This document shows, piece after piece, positions 1 through 10,687 of a stretch of 64,000 nt of DNA. Each line of letters begins with the position of its first letter. Within the stretch, counting starts at the first letter, position 1. The notes beneath the pieces were generated by a model. It made no database searches, was not told the DNA's origin, and was given only the letters and a program-made list of their open reading frames with translations. The stretch lies in contig VJWM01000240.1 of the NCBI GenBank assembly GCA_010909165.1, positions 1 through 64,000 on the forward strand, in the 5' to 3' direction. The DNA comes from Anthoceros angustus. Lineage: Eukaryota > Streptophyta > Anthocerotopsida > Anthocerotales > Anthocerotaceae. The position numbers were made by a program, and so were the translations under genes.

Positions 1-273
1 CTACATTAATATGGCCTAGAATCAATGAGTTTAAGGGGAACTTGAAGGGTGAGCAAGAGAGACGGCATGTGGCTTGATGCCCGGAGGACGTATTGAGATA
101 GCTCGGAGGAGCAGCGATGTGTCGATTAAAGACAAGATAGGCTACTTGGTTATCAATGAATATATTAAGCGAGCAAACCCCAGAGTGTGGCTAAAAGAGT
201 AGGTAGGTACAAGATGCATGTTAACCACGCAGAAAGGAGTTACGCCTCAAAATCCATAGTAAGTCTCTAAACC

Positions 274-1940
274 AAAAGACAATTGATGCATATGATCCTG
301 TTGAAATAGAAAGCCGCCTCGATTTTACCATCCATGAGGGAACCATCGGTGCAAATTGCAAGAGTATTAGGAGCTAATGAATCTCCCGAATGTGAGGCAA
401 TGGCTAACTCGGAGATGGTAAAATCACAATGGTTGAGGGCGAGACATGAGGAGCCAAGGGGAACAAGGCGAGGAAAATGGTCTCAATGGCGGTGTGGGCA
501 ACCATATTACTTAGTGAGAGGAGCTTAGGAAAGGAGGGTGGAGTCACTCTAGCTTTGTAATACCGTTTTTGTGGTTAGAGTGCAGAAAGGCTTGGTGGAT
601 TGGGTGGGAAGGAGGGCAAGAGAGGTTGGAGAAGAGCGGAGAGAATGGCGTGAAGACGGATCTCGGTGGCGTAAGGAAAGCTTCCAAGGGCCTTAGTGGA
701 GTGGTTCGGATCGCGCTAGATGTTGCCTTACAAGCTAGACGTTGAACTACATTGAAGATGTTGAATATCACGTCGCCCGCCATTAAACCAAACACCCATG
801 ACCATAATCGAGTTTAGGCAAAGAAAACAACGGTAACATATGAATCACAGGAGGTTAGCTTTGAGTCCCCAAACAGGAGGTACCAAAGAGATAATAGGTG
901 ATAGAATCATATTAAGCCAAGCTGTTGTGCACATGGGTGTTCCAAGTTAACTTAGGTCTAAGTAAAAGCCCAAATTTGACACACTGAGGAGTAATAAAGG
1001 AGCCATCGGGCGAGAAAAGTATACTCCTTAATATTTTCCTTGCGGCAGAGAGAAAAATGAATGAGCTCGAACTTGTTGAGATCAAACTCCACAGGTGCTG
1101 AGGCCCACTCTGAAGCTACATGTAGCATAGCTTGAGCTTTTTGTGGATTTCTTGCACGAAGGCGTGAGGCGCATGCCCAGTGTCATCAATCAACCCAGTA
1201 CCACCGCCCTTAGATTAGTTGAGAGATAGGCCAAGGTGAAGAAAGAAAAAGAAGAGAAATAGCGGCGAACCAGGTAACCCCGCGGAACCGTACTGCAAGA
1301 GTGTCCACAAGCCATCCAAACATAGAAGTTGTCGTTGAGATAAAAAGTGAAAGACCAATGAATCGGTCGCTTGGAAGACCTTTTGCATAAGATAGGAGGA
1401 CACGATGATTAACTAAGTCAAATGCACCTTGATGTCCATAAGGAGAAGGGAAAGAACATGGCGTTGTCCCCAAGCCTGCGAATATCTTGTACCGGAAGAG
1501 TTGTTGCATCACTTGGTACTCCATCGGCCGACCCAATGAATCGGCATTGGAAGACCTTTTCTGCATAAAATAGATAGGAGGACCTGATGATTAACTAAGT
1601 CAAATGCACCCTTGATGTCCATAAGGAGAAGGGAAAGAACATGCCGTTGTCCCCAAGCCCTGCGAATATCTTATACCAGAAGAGTTGTTGCATCACTTGT
1701 ACTCCATCCTGGCCGACCCCCCAAGTGACCGTGGGGAAGAAGGCCAACATGAGTTTCAACCAAGAAAGAAAGTCGTGAGGCCATAAAACCCTCCAAAGCC
1801 TTGCCCAAGCAGTTAAGAAGTGCAATAGGCGATAAGAATGGCGGTGAATAGTTAGCCCTGGAGTTTAACTTACGGAGAATGATGGTAGCAGTGGCGCACG
1901 CTCTACAAGGAATGATAACCCAATATAGAGCACGCACGAA
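274..1940 (-). pseudogene. LINE ORF2, C-terminal part: reverse transcriptase core, thumb and start of RNase H
   Basis: At 1,937-1,671 the minus strand encodes 'SPIALLNCLGKALE' and 'GGRPGWSTSDA', the finger/palm motifs of LINE reverse transcriptases that copy element RNA at a nicked target. 'FDLVNHRVLL' (about 1,430) follows and corresponds to the RT A-motif region (usually FD followed by V). At 795-544 'SSAIRTTPLRPLEAF' matches the conserved '..AFRTTPxxALE..' segment after the RT. Near 345 'AICTDGSLMDGK' is the start of an RNase H domain (TDGS). The frame shifts several times. About 150 bp (1,400-1,530) is repeated at 1,580-1,700, duplicating part of the RT. The catalytic YxDD box was not seen intact. 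Confidence 0.75.
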
Positions 1941-4339
1941 GATAGATAAATAAAAGCCTTTGAGAGATCACCTCTCTTCTCTCTGTCAAGCAAAGATTGA
2001 GCTGCCAAGTCAAATGCAGGCTTGCGGTCAGTGAGCCCTGGCGAAGGCCATGGCCATCAAGTGGCCGAACCAGGCTTTCCCCTTAGGAAGGTAATGAGCT
2101 AGTTTCTGCTTTTTTTGTTAGTGTGTGAGTGGAAATAAAGGCGAAAGGAGAAATAAGGTGGAGAGGGAATGAACGCATCAAGAGCATATGTCGGAGTGGC
2201 TCCCAGATCGACGCCGGAGTAGAGGTCGGTGACTCTGATGACTGCATCTCGAGTAGGCAGAGTCGGTCCATATCGGAGTCGAGTCGCGATAAGTTCGCTG
2301 GGAAAAGTAACTTTGGAAGGGGGGGAGCGTGTTTTGGCAAGGGGCCAGTAGATGTGCCGAGAGGAGAGCGGACATGATGACCAAGACCGTAGGGGTTGCC
2401 GATTAGCTATTATGGCTTGCAAAATTACCGCCACCGGGTTCATGCACGCTGCAGGCTAGAGTAAGCGGCGATGGCGGCGGTGGCGGCGTATACAGAGTGC
2501 TGGCGATGTAGGACTACAGCGCCACGGCGTGTAGCGACGCCCGCCGCTTCACCATTACTTCGACGTTGCAGCGCTCGAGGAAGCTGGCCATTCTTATACC
2601 AACTTCGGTTTTTACATGGCCACTGCGCCAGTAATTCTACCGGGCGCTTATCTCTTTCGCGCCCAAAGCGCAATTACGAAATGTACCATCTTCCCAATTG
2701 AGCTGCTTCGTCGGCGTGAGCCCCGCGATAAGAGTATTATGCGCCCATCACGCCACACGCGGTACTCAGCCGGCGCGGCGAATGCTGGGGAGCCTGGCAA
2801 GGAGGAGTCCGGGAACTTCGCTGCCTAGTTGAGAAAAACATCGCTACCTGCGCCACCCGGACTTCGACCTCGGGCCGCAGGAGGCGGAGGTTAGTGCGTG
2901 TAGACTGCACCGGATGCCTGCGGTATGGACGCTGATGCCAGAAGCGCCTGGTCCGGGAGTACGCAAGATGTTGGCTGCTGACCAACAAAGCCGTCAAGGC
3001 CTCAAGAGTCCGAGGGAGAATCCCAAGGAGATGGACCGTGGAGGTCTGCGGGCGGACTACCATCGGCGGTGGAAGAGATTGGGGGCGGGTTCCGGAACTC
3101 TAAGGTAAAAGGGAGGGTGGAAGTGTACCAAGGTGGGCGCTTTTGAGGCCTGTGACCAGCGGCCCTCGAATGGTGGTCGGACCTATTGGACCGACGGTGA
3201 GAGCGGTGATGAAAGTCATCGTGCATTGGAATATGCTCACCAAGGTGGACCACCTTGGTGATAATTTGGTTGTGTTCCCTCACGCCCGCAGTTGGGGAAG
3301 AGAGCTGGATCGAAGGACCATCTTCACCGGATCAAATCCGGGGAGGCTGAATTGCCGGGCAATGAGAAGCCGCCCCGCCGGTGACGTAAACCGGGGTTGC
3401 CGCTTATTGTCCACGTCTGGGATAATTTCAACCACGAAGGAGGAAGAAGAAGAAGCGAAAGTGCCTCGTGGAAAGGGTTGGCCAACCTGCACCGAGGCTC
3501 TGAGCGAGAGGCGCGAGCCCAGAACCGTAAATACGACCACTCAAGCCCAAAGTGACCCTAGGAGGACGACGATCGAAGGCATTCTCGACGCATCACGGCC
3601 GTGGAGCGGACCCCTCAGCCACCTGTGAAGTATGGAAGAAATTTGCTTCCCTCCTTTAGTCCCTCCGCCCGAACACCTTTGCGCCGAGGCAACCACGACA
3701 GGAGGGAGTCGCGGTCGCTGTCATCGCCAGGACAATGAGACCTGGTCACGGCCCCAACTCAATGAGCCCCGCAGGTTAGGAGGGAGGCTAAGAAGAGGAA
3801 GACGCCCCACCACTCTGGCCTAAGGACCGCCTCGGCGGCTCGCCTTTGCCAACGGAGTGGCGGAGGCCGCGAAGCGGTGAGAAGGGGCGTAACGGATGCA
3901 GTCCGTGGGGCTGGAGACAACCGGGCAAAGAACTCCCACCTCCGAGCCCATCCTGATCGCCGACTGTGAGGGGAAAGCTAGCGCCTCCACGGCCCCTTCA
4001 CGCCTGACTCCTGCCAAGCGGCTCGAGGCGGAGAAGGAGCTACTGTGACCAATGCGGGCGTAAGGGGTAGAGTCTCCTCCGGACTAATAGTAGCCGACCC
4101 GGTCCCGATTGGGTCCGGAGTTCGCAATGGGGCCTCCCTCCGACCTGGGTCCGCGATCCTAACGGACCGAGAGATACCCGCACCCCGGACTTCACGATAT
4201 CTCCCCAGCAGCTGGGAAGAGACACAGCTGTTCCTCCATGAGTCATGGACCGGATGCTTTGGGGGCTCATGAGCAGAGAAGACTCAGAAGTGGAGGCTAC
4301 TGTAAATAGGAGCTTGGTGGCCAGCTTGAGGCGGTGAGC

Positions 4340-5790
4340 TCAAGCGCTGTGGAGAGAGAGAGAACCTCGCTTAGGGGTTGGAGGAGGAGAAGCTGACAGA
4401 CGGCTTGTGCCCAGAGGCTGTGTCATAGCAGGGGCCTTGGAATGGTGCTTGGCTATGAGCAGTGAAATCAAGCACACATGTGGGAGGCAAGCCTTGAAAC
4501 AGGCCGTGGCACCTTTGCTGGGTGAGGGAGAGGAGCCCGGAGGAGGCGGAGGGGGCAAATGCAGTAAAGCGGAGAGGGCCAAGGACTTGGCAGCCTGGGA
4601 TAAGAGCGTAACCAAGCCCTGAGGCTTAGGCATGCTGGAGGTGCGAGGGCCTCTGCCAAGGCATGATAGGGACTGCCTACATCATGGAATGAGCCGGGTG
4701 GAGAAGTAGGCGCAGAGCAACACGACCAAATTGAAGAGCAGAAAGGTAGCTACGAGAACAATCCGAGGAGGAGGAGATGGAGGCCTGCATCAAGAGTTAA
4801 GAGAGACCTCAGCAATCATAGGATCTCACGGAGGGCTGTGGAGTTGGAGGCCAAGGGACATCCAGAGCTACGACGGTGGAGGCCTTCAGTAACGAGAGCG
4901 GAACTGGGATCGAGAATGTCCGAGGGATGCAGCTAGAGATAGAGCGGCTCCATTTCTGCTGAGGGTGGAGGCAAGCTATCAAGCGGGCAAGGGAGGCAGG
5001 ATATCGCCGAGTTGGAGAAGGACTTGAAGAGAAGCTGTGAGCCGGCGAGACTCCCACCGCCTGGAAAGAGATATGGTGTCCCTCCGGGCAAGGATGGAGG
5101 GGGAGAGAGGGGCCAAGGGAAGAGCAAAAGGATTGGCCGGGTCCGGTTGCTATGGAAGGCAGGCGAACGCCCGGTCCATGGCCAAGAAAGTTGGCACGTA
5201 CGCAGAGGCAATGGAGGAGGCGCCGAGGCCAGTGACGGATGGCATCTCGGGAAGTGGCGGAGGCGGCATTGGGAGCCTCGAGAAACTCAGCCAGACTGGC
5301 CTGGGGATTCAAGACAGAATAACTGTGAAGGGCAACCTTATTGACGCCTAGCTGCTGCCGAGGTCCTCCTCGGAAAGTATTCAAGTATCAGTGCTTTCAA
5401 GGCCAATGTGGAGGAGGCCATCCGGTAATTAGCAGTCGACTCCGACCAGACATTATCATGTGGAGCTCCCTTGGCGATGGAGGTAGTGCCCCACACACGG
5501 CAAATTGAAGGAGCCACCCGTAAGATCTGGGATGGAGAGATTTAGGCTCCCGGGGATAGTGCCACAGGGAACCCCGGGGGCGCCTGCTTAGACAAAAGCA
5601 AGAAGGAAGGAGAGTGCTCTGGACAAGAGAGGGATTTATGGCGCATGGACACCACACGACAAGAGGTAAGTCCATTCAGACAATTCCACAAGGGAGGAAG
5701 GAGAGAGGGGCTCGAGCCGGGCCAAGGGGAGAAGAAGACCAAGGGGAGATGGGGATCGTGAAGGGGGTCCGAGGGTAGAATCCGGACCTC
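4340..5790 (+). pseudogene. Charged coiled-coil-like ORF remnants, possibly gag-like; unrecognised
   Basis: Plus-strand frames between 4,407 and 5,351 encode Glu/Arg/Ala-rich, coiled-coil-like peptides (for example 'LERDMVSLRARMEGERG' near 5,070). They shift frame repeatedly. The composition recalls the coiled-coil proteins at 18.5-21.5 kb and 61-64 kb, but no clear sequence match was seen. No zinc knuckle, protease or integrase is visible, so a gag role is only a guess from position and composition. Confidence 0.25.
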
Positions 5791-5819
5791 TTGGAGAAGA
5801 ACTACGGGTGAGGATGCCC

Positions 5820-6430
5820 GAGAATCAGCAAAGGCCGGACCTACGAGGTCCGGACCCGGAAAGGCGCAGGACCGGACTCCGAGGTCCGGACTCGGGCAGG
5901 CCGGACCCCACACCCTGCGGCCCAGGACTCGAGGCGCAGACTGACCGGCGGTCCGGACTCGGAGGCCGAGACTGACCCGAGGTCCGGACTGGTAGCGTAG
6001 ACTGACCTCGTGAGGTCCGGACTCGAGGCGCAGGACCGGACCCCGAGGTCTTACTCCGGAGGCGCAGAGCTGACCACTGAGGTCCGGACTTTGAGGGCCG
6101 AGACCGCTGACCTCGAGGTCCCAGGACTCGAGGCCAGGACCGGACCGAGGTCCGGACCGAGGCGCAGAGGCCGAGACCACGAGGTCCGGACTCCGAGGCG
6201 GACTGACCGGACCACGGGGTCCCAGGACTCGGAGGCAGACAGGACCGACCCCGAGGTCCTGACTCGAGGCGAGACCGGACTGAGGTCCGGGACTGGAGGC
6301 CGAGACCAGGACCCTGAGGTCCGGACTCCGGAGGCTAGGATCCTGACTCGAGGTCCGGACCCCGAGGCGAGACTGGACCACGAGGCCTTGACTCGAGGCA
6401 GACGGACCTGGACTCGAACCGGACTCCCGA
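5820..6430. repeat. GC-rich minisatellite built on GAGGTCCGGACTCGAGGC
   Basis: The words 'gaggtccggact', 'cgaggcgcag' and 'gaccgga' recur every 20-45 bp for about 600 bp. The core contains the palindromes TCCGGA and CTCGAG. Unit lengths vary, so copies have expanded and decayed irregularly. Long open frames on both strands here (for example minus 6,552-5,542) are products of the repeat and not genes. Confidence 0.85.
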
Positions 6431-7529
6431 GTATGTGACTGCAGTCCCGAAGTCAGGAACCCGTGAGGCGGGGGGTGAGTGGGGATCAATCTCAACCCAC
6501 CTCGGCAAAATGGGTTCGAGGGACCCGCAGTGGGACCCACCAGCCGCACCAAGGGACTGCCCGAGGAGGAGGACTGGTGGTCATCAAGGTTGTCGCCGCC
6601 ACGATGCGCCTTGACTGATAGAGTCTCGGGCGGAGGGAGGCCCCGCGCCAGCGGATCATCCGCCCGGTTGGGTGCGCCGGCACTGCAATTGCAGTCAGAT
6701 TGGACGCCAGCGCCCGGAAGGAAGGGTCTGGGCGATGTACCCGGCCTGCCCGAAGGCAGTAGATAGGAAAGTTAGGGGGATAGGGGTTGTGTGCTGGGGC
6801 ATGATGTGAGGCTTTGAAGACATCATTTCGAATAGGAGTGTAATCAAAGGCGCCCCTAGGGCGTGAGATATGGGCGGGGCAGACGATCCCGATCCAAAGA
6901 AATCATCTTCCTTTTGGGGTTGATACTGCTATCATTGCGTGCACTTTGTGTCCTTCGCTAACGCGAGTCCCGAGTCACCGAGCGGGCAAGACTACTCCGG
7001 AGAGACTGATCCAGGTCCTTGTGATGGACCCTAACGTGTGGTGGTGTGTGTAAAGCGCTGATGACCGGGGACCCTTGCTCCCTCCGGCATGGGGGGGATC
7101 GCCTATGGACCTGAGCGCGGTGAGACTAGCAACCCCGAGAGGGCGCGGCAGAGTCTTGGACGGAGAGGCCCGTTGAACGAGCACGAGGTTCGTGGCCACG
7201 CAGGCCACCCACGATTTCCAACTGGTGATATGTGTAGTGAGTGTGGTAGGAAGCGGACTAGTAAAGACGGGGATTTGACCGTAGGAAACCACTTAACGAG
7301 TCCTCAAACGCTTACGCCGCTTGTCCGGTGGATGCTTAGGAGTAATTAGGAAGTGAAACGATCGCGTTGGAGGTCTCTTGCCTGAGATCCCTTCCCGACG
7401 ACGGAGGATCGGACAAGACGTGCAAAACGAACAAACCATTCCTTGGAAACGGACCTCATCGCAACGATGACGGATTAGTGAGCGCCCGCGGCCGAAAGTC
7501 GCGCCACACTGCCGGGCTGGATTCCCTTC

Positions 7530-7990
7530 TCAAGATGCTTCTTCCTCATGTCGCCAACATCCGCATCCACCACGCCTGTGGATGCGGTGATACTCGGCCC
7601 CCGCCTCCTCGAGAAACCCGCAAAGAATAGGTGTCCTGCCTGCTGCCTTCCACGCCTTAGCACCAAAGATAGCCTTATGCACCTCGTGCAAAGTAGGGAT
7701 CGGCCACTCGAATTGAGAGTTTGCTGAAGGTGGTAGGGGAGGGGTACCGGATGAAGAGGGAAACAAAGCAGATCGGAGGACTGCACATTTGTCAGCATGA
7801 GAGTGAACAAGTGACCCATCCCCAGAAAGTAAAGGGGGGTGAAAGAAGGGGAAGCAAGTTTAGTAGAACGATAAATCCTCCAAATATCTGAGTCGCTAGC
7901 CTCTGCAAGAAATGTCTTCCAATGGTCCTACTTAGCCATTTTAACCATGCAAAAGTACTCATTCCTGGCTGTCCGAAAAATCGCAATATT
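7530..7990 (-). pseudogene. LINE ORF2, linker and start of reverse transcriptase domain
   Basis: Minus-strand frames at 7,986-7,792 and 7,766-7,530 encode a linker and then 'IPTLHEVHKAIFGAKAWKAAG'-like sequence, which corresponds to the 'ltxeEvxxAixxxkxxKAPGpDG' entry motif of LINE RTs. The final Gly-Pro-Asp-Gly is degraded (AAGRTP). The reading stops shortly after, where GC-rich DNA begins. This piece continues the endonuclease at 8,143-8,976 and is completed by the RT part at 1,940-1,210. Confidence 0.65.
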
Positions 7991-8142
7991 CGATGACTTG
8001 TTAGTGGTGCGCATAATCCGGCATGCCCGAGCTAGTCCCTTACGCAAAGAGGATAGGGTAGGAGACCACCAAGGTTTAGCAGGTGAGGGCTATTAACCGG
8101 GGTAGAGACGGTGCCCTTTGAGAGAGAGGGTGACACATGCAA

Positions 8143-8976
8143 CTAGGTGATCAATCGAGAGGGGTCCTGAGGAGACCAAACCACCAAGTTAGTGGAAATT
8201 TCAGCCAAAGTGGGGGAAAATTTGACCCCGTCAATAGCTCTAACGTCAAGGCGGGGTGGAGACGGAGGGGGGAGAGGTTGTGAGGAGGGAGGAATAGTGA
8301 GGATTAAACCAATAACTTGGTGGTCAGACCCTGCCTCAAGATCAGGAAGAATGTCACAAAAGTCTACCAAGTGACGAACATCATCAAAAGAAAGAGTTAG
8401 ATCCAAAGTGAAAGGGTTATTGGAGGAAGACACATAAGTAGGGCAATCTGGCGGAGTTAGGAGGAAGAGAGGAGTGGTGTTAATGAAGAGGACAAACTCA
8501 TCAGCCACTGAGGAAATAACTTCATTAGATGAAGAAGATTCCCACAACGGATGATGGAGATTGAAATCCCCGAGAGTAAAACAATGGTGGGAGAGGAAGG
8601 AGGCATGGGGTGTGAGAATGCGAATGGTACTATCAGAGTCAGGGGGATTGTAGAGATTAACAATGTGAACGACCTGACCTAGGAAGAGACCTGGACACAT
8701 TGGATATCAGGGTGATTAAAATGGTCCTGCGGGGAGAAATACTACTAGAACAAAGACTTTTATTAACATAAGTGAAGACCCTAGGGCGAGTGGGGAGACT
8801 GGGAGAGGGGAGGATGGGAGTCCATTGCAGGTGCGAAATCGCAGTGGAAGGGTTGATGACATATGGTTCTTGTAAGAAAAGAATGTCAAATGAAGAGAAT
8901 AACATATTGCGAATAGTGGAGATGACGATACTGGATCGGTGGCAATTGAGTTGGATGATCTTGAGAGAGTTCATGA
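8143..8976 (-). pseudogene. LINE ORF2, AP-type endonuclease domain
   Basis: The domain begins at about 8,974 with 'MNSLKIIQLNCHRS' and 'LFLQEPYV', carrying the catalytic Asn and Glu of the exonuclease-endonuclease-phosphatase fold. It shifts frame near 8,680 and continues with 'IVNLYNPP', 'LGDFNLHHPLW' (catalytic D and N), 'TLDLTLS' and 'GSDHQVIGL' (catalytic SDH). All key residues can be read; only the frameshift breaks it. The enzyme nicks target DNA to prime reverse transcription. It directly follows ORF1, as usual in this class. Confidence 0.88.
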
Positions 8977-10132
8977 GGGGACTGGGCGAGAAAAACCTTG
9001 GAGTTGGTTGCAAGCCGAGTGGGGCATGAAGGGTCAGAGGCCCGATGAGCACCTTGACAGTTGCAACATAGTGGGGTCATCACCCTACGATTGAAAACCA
9101 AAATGAGGCCCAGCTCAAACACCGCACTCCGACAAAAGGTCTGAGTGTGACCAAAGCGTTGACATCTGAAGCATTGAGTAGGGCGTGCATTGGGGACAAA
9201 TGGAGTCACCCGCAACATGCGACCTTGTAAAGCAAGCCCGTGACGAAGGATCGCCGAAGCGGAACTTCGTCGGGGAGGGATACCAGAACGGTCGTGGGTG
9301 ATATTTGGAAGAAAAGGACACTGAGGTCTAAAGCAGCAAAGTGGGCTCTTGCCACAAGTGGACTTTCACTCCCTTCCAACCTGATTCCTTGCCTTGGTTC
9401 CTTGATGGCAGTGGGGTCGGATCGATTTCCCTTCTTTGTGCTTAGGATGCCTCTACCGGTTCTTGAACGGGCCCACTAGAAGCGCGGACATCGCTGATCG
9501 TGCCGGGTTACGATATCACAGACTTCTTGAGCCAAGCGGTGTGATGCTTTGTCAAGTAATACTCTCTTGAATTGGCAGCCGCTGGGATTTTGTACCACCT
9601 GATGAGGCTGCGGATCCGCCGGCCTGTAGCTCTTGTGCATCCGATTCACACATTCTTTTGTCAATGATCTGTGGCTAGATGAATGACGCTTGGTGAAGAG
9701 ATCCTTGAGGAGCCACCGAGGTTCATCTTCAAAGGAAATATCGTTGTCTACAAGTAAATCTGCCTTGAATTCTTCCAATGCTAAAGTCACAGGGACATCA
9801 TGGACCAAGATCTGATGGCAGATGTGCGGAGTTGAAAACGCTGAGAAAGATGGAAAAGCCATTGGACCCCAGTCCGAAGCTGATTCGATGACTTTGGCAC
9901 GCACAGCCCCAGACTCAACAATAACACCAAGAGACGTGCGGAATTTTTACGCAGCTTGAATCGTAACTGGACCGACCCCAGCCGCAATGAGAGCCCCGTT
10001 AATGTTGGTCTTCAATTCTGCATGAGTCAGATCCTGGGGATAGTCTCCATCTGTGAACCTGCCAAATAGAAGTTCCTCGAGGCGGTCTTGATGGAGGAGT
10101 GCTACCGCCGCTAGAATGGACGGCTGTGGCAT
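8886..10132 (-). pseudogene. LINE ORF1 (nucleic-acid-binding, gag-like) with CCHC zinc knuckles
   Basis: Frame 10,132-9,947 and frame 9,904-9,476 are in register and separated by one in-frame TAA near 9,945, so they are one disrupted ORF. The middle contains 'DVPVTLALEEFKADLL', typical of the N-terminal ORF1 domain of these LINEs. After a frameshift, 9,218-8,886 encodes CFRCQRFGHTQTFC (C-x2-C-x4-H-x4-C) and a second knuckle beginning CCNCQGAH. ORF1 proteins coat the element RNA. The C-terminus overlaps the start of the endonuclease frame. Confidence 0.75.
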
Positions 10133-10140
10133 AAGATAAA

Positions 10141-10687
10141 GGATGAGCTACCTTGACCTCAGACTTCACTTCGTTGGAAGCAGAACGAATAACCTATTTC
10201 AAGTCTTCATTGCGTGTGAGTACTTGTCGTTGGATTGCTTCCAAAAGAAGCAATCCAACACCAAGTACTACCGTAATACTAAGTAAATACCATTTCAAAT
10301 CACTTTAAGCAACTTTCCTTACTTCACTATGCTGGCCGCTTCTGATTGTTTGACCAAAAACGAGCACGAAACAAAAAAGCGTCGTGCAGAGCATGGGAAA
10401 GAGGATGACACAAAACCTTAGGCTCGATGGCGACCAGTCCCAGCTCAGCTCGCTGACCTCTGATCCTTTCCCGATGATGACACAAAACCTTAGGCTCGTA
10501 GGCGACCAGGCCCAGCTCAGCTCGCTGATCCCTGATCCCGCCTAAATTCTGAATAGGAGCCCTAACTAGACATCTTCCCTCTTTCCCACCCTTAACCCCG
10601 GAGAGAGTTCCTGTTGGGAACTGGGGAAAGCCAAGAGCTTGTGGTACCGAGCCTAACGTCATGCCCCACCGTTCCATTCACATATCA
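10141..10687. other. Spacer between the LINE 5' end and the WD40-like gene; short direct repeat
   Basis: No coding feature is supported. A segment starting 'gatgacacaaaaccttaggctcg' occurs at about 10,406 and again about 70 bp later, near 10,475, as two imperfect direct copies. A perfect inverted pair 'ttggattgcttc'/'gaagcaatccaa' lies near 10,231-10,258 and could form a short hairpin. Confidence 0.5.

Larger units (their letters stand above)
1960..7520. mobile_element. GC-rich segment inserted into the LINE reverse transcriptase; unclassified
   Basis: RT-like sequence stops near 7,530 ('HKAIFGAKAWKAAG', the start of the RT domain) and resumes near 1,940 ('TIILRKLNSRANYSPP', normally only a few tens of residues further on), so about 5.5 kb is foreign to the LINE. 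The segment is much richer in GC than its surroundings. It has many short open frames on both strands but no recognisable transposase, integrase or RT. I could not find terminal repeats or a target-site duplication by eye, so its exact ends are unknown. It may be a non-autonomous element or a composite of several. Confidence 0.5.
1..10140 (-). mobile_element. Decayed non-LTR retrotransposon (LINE, I/Tad-like), split by a GC-rich insertion
   Basis: Read on the minus strand from about 10,140 down to position 1, the domains come in the order expected for a LINE: ORF1 with CCHC knuckles (10,132-8,886), AP endonuclease (8,976-8,143), start of the reverse transcriptase (7,990-7,530), the rest of the reverse transcriptase (1,940-1,210), RT thumb region (to about 544) and the beginning of an RNase H domain near 345. 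Between 7,530 and about 1,960 the RT is interrupted by unrelated GC-rich DNA. Frameshifts and at least one in-frame stop show that it is inactive. An RNase H after the RT and the RT motif style suggest the I or Tad groups; this is inference from motifs, not a tree. The 3' end lies outside the window. Confidence 0.85.

Noticed and set aside
2083-3628. Several 80-160 codon ORFs on both strands of the GC-rich island
   Set aside because: GC-rich DNA has few stops, so open frames occur by chance; none shows a domain or consistent strand.
5542-6552. 336-codon minus ORF
   Set aside because: It runs through the GTCCGGACT minisatellite and GC-rich DNA; Ser/Gly/Pro/Leu-rich repeat peptide without a domain.
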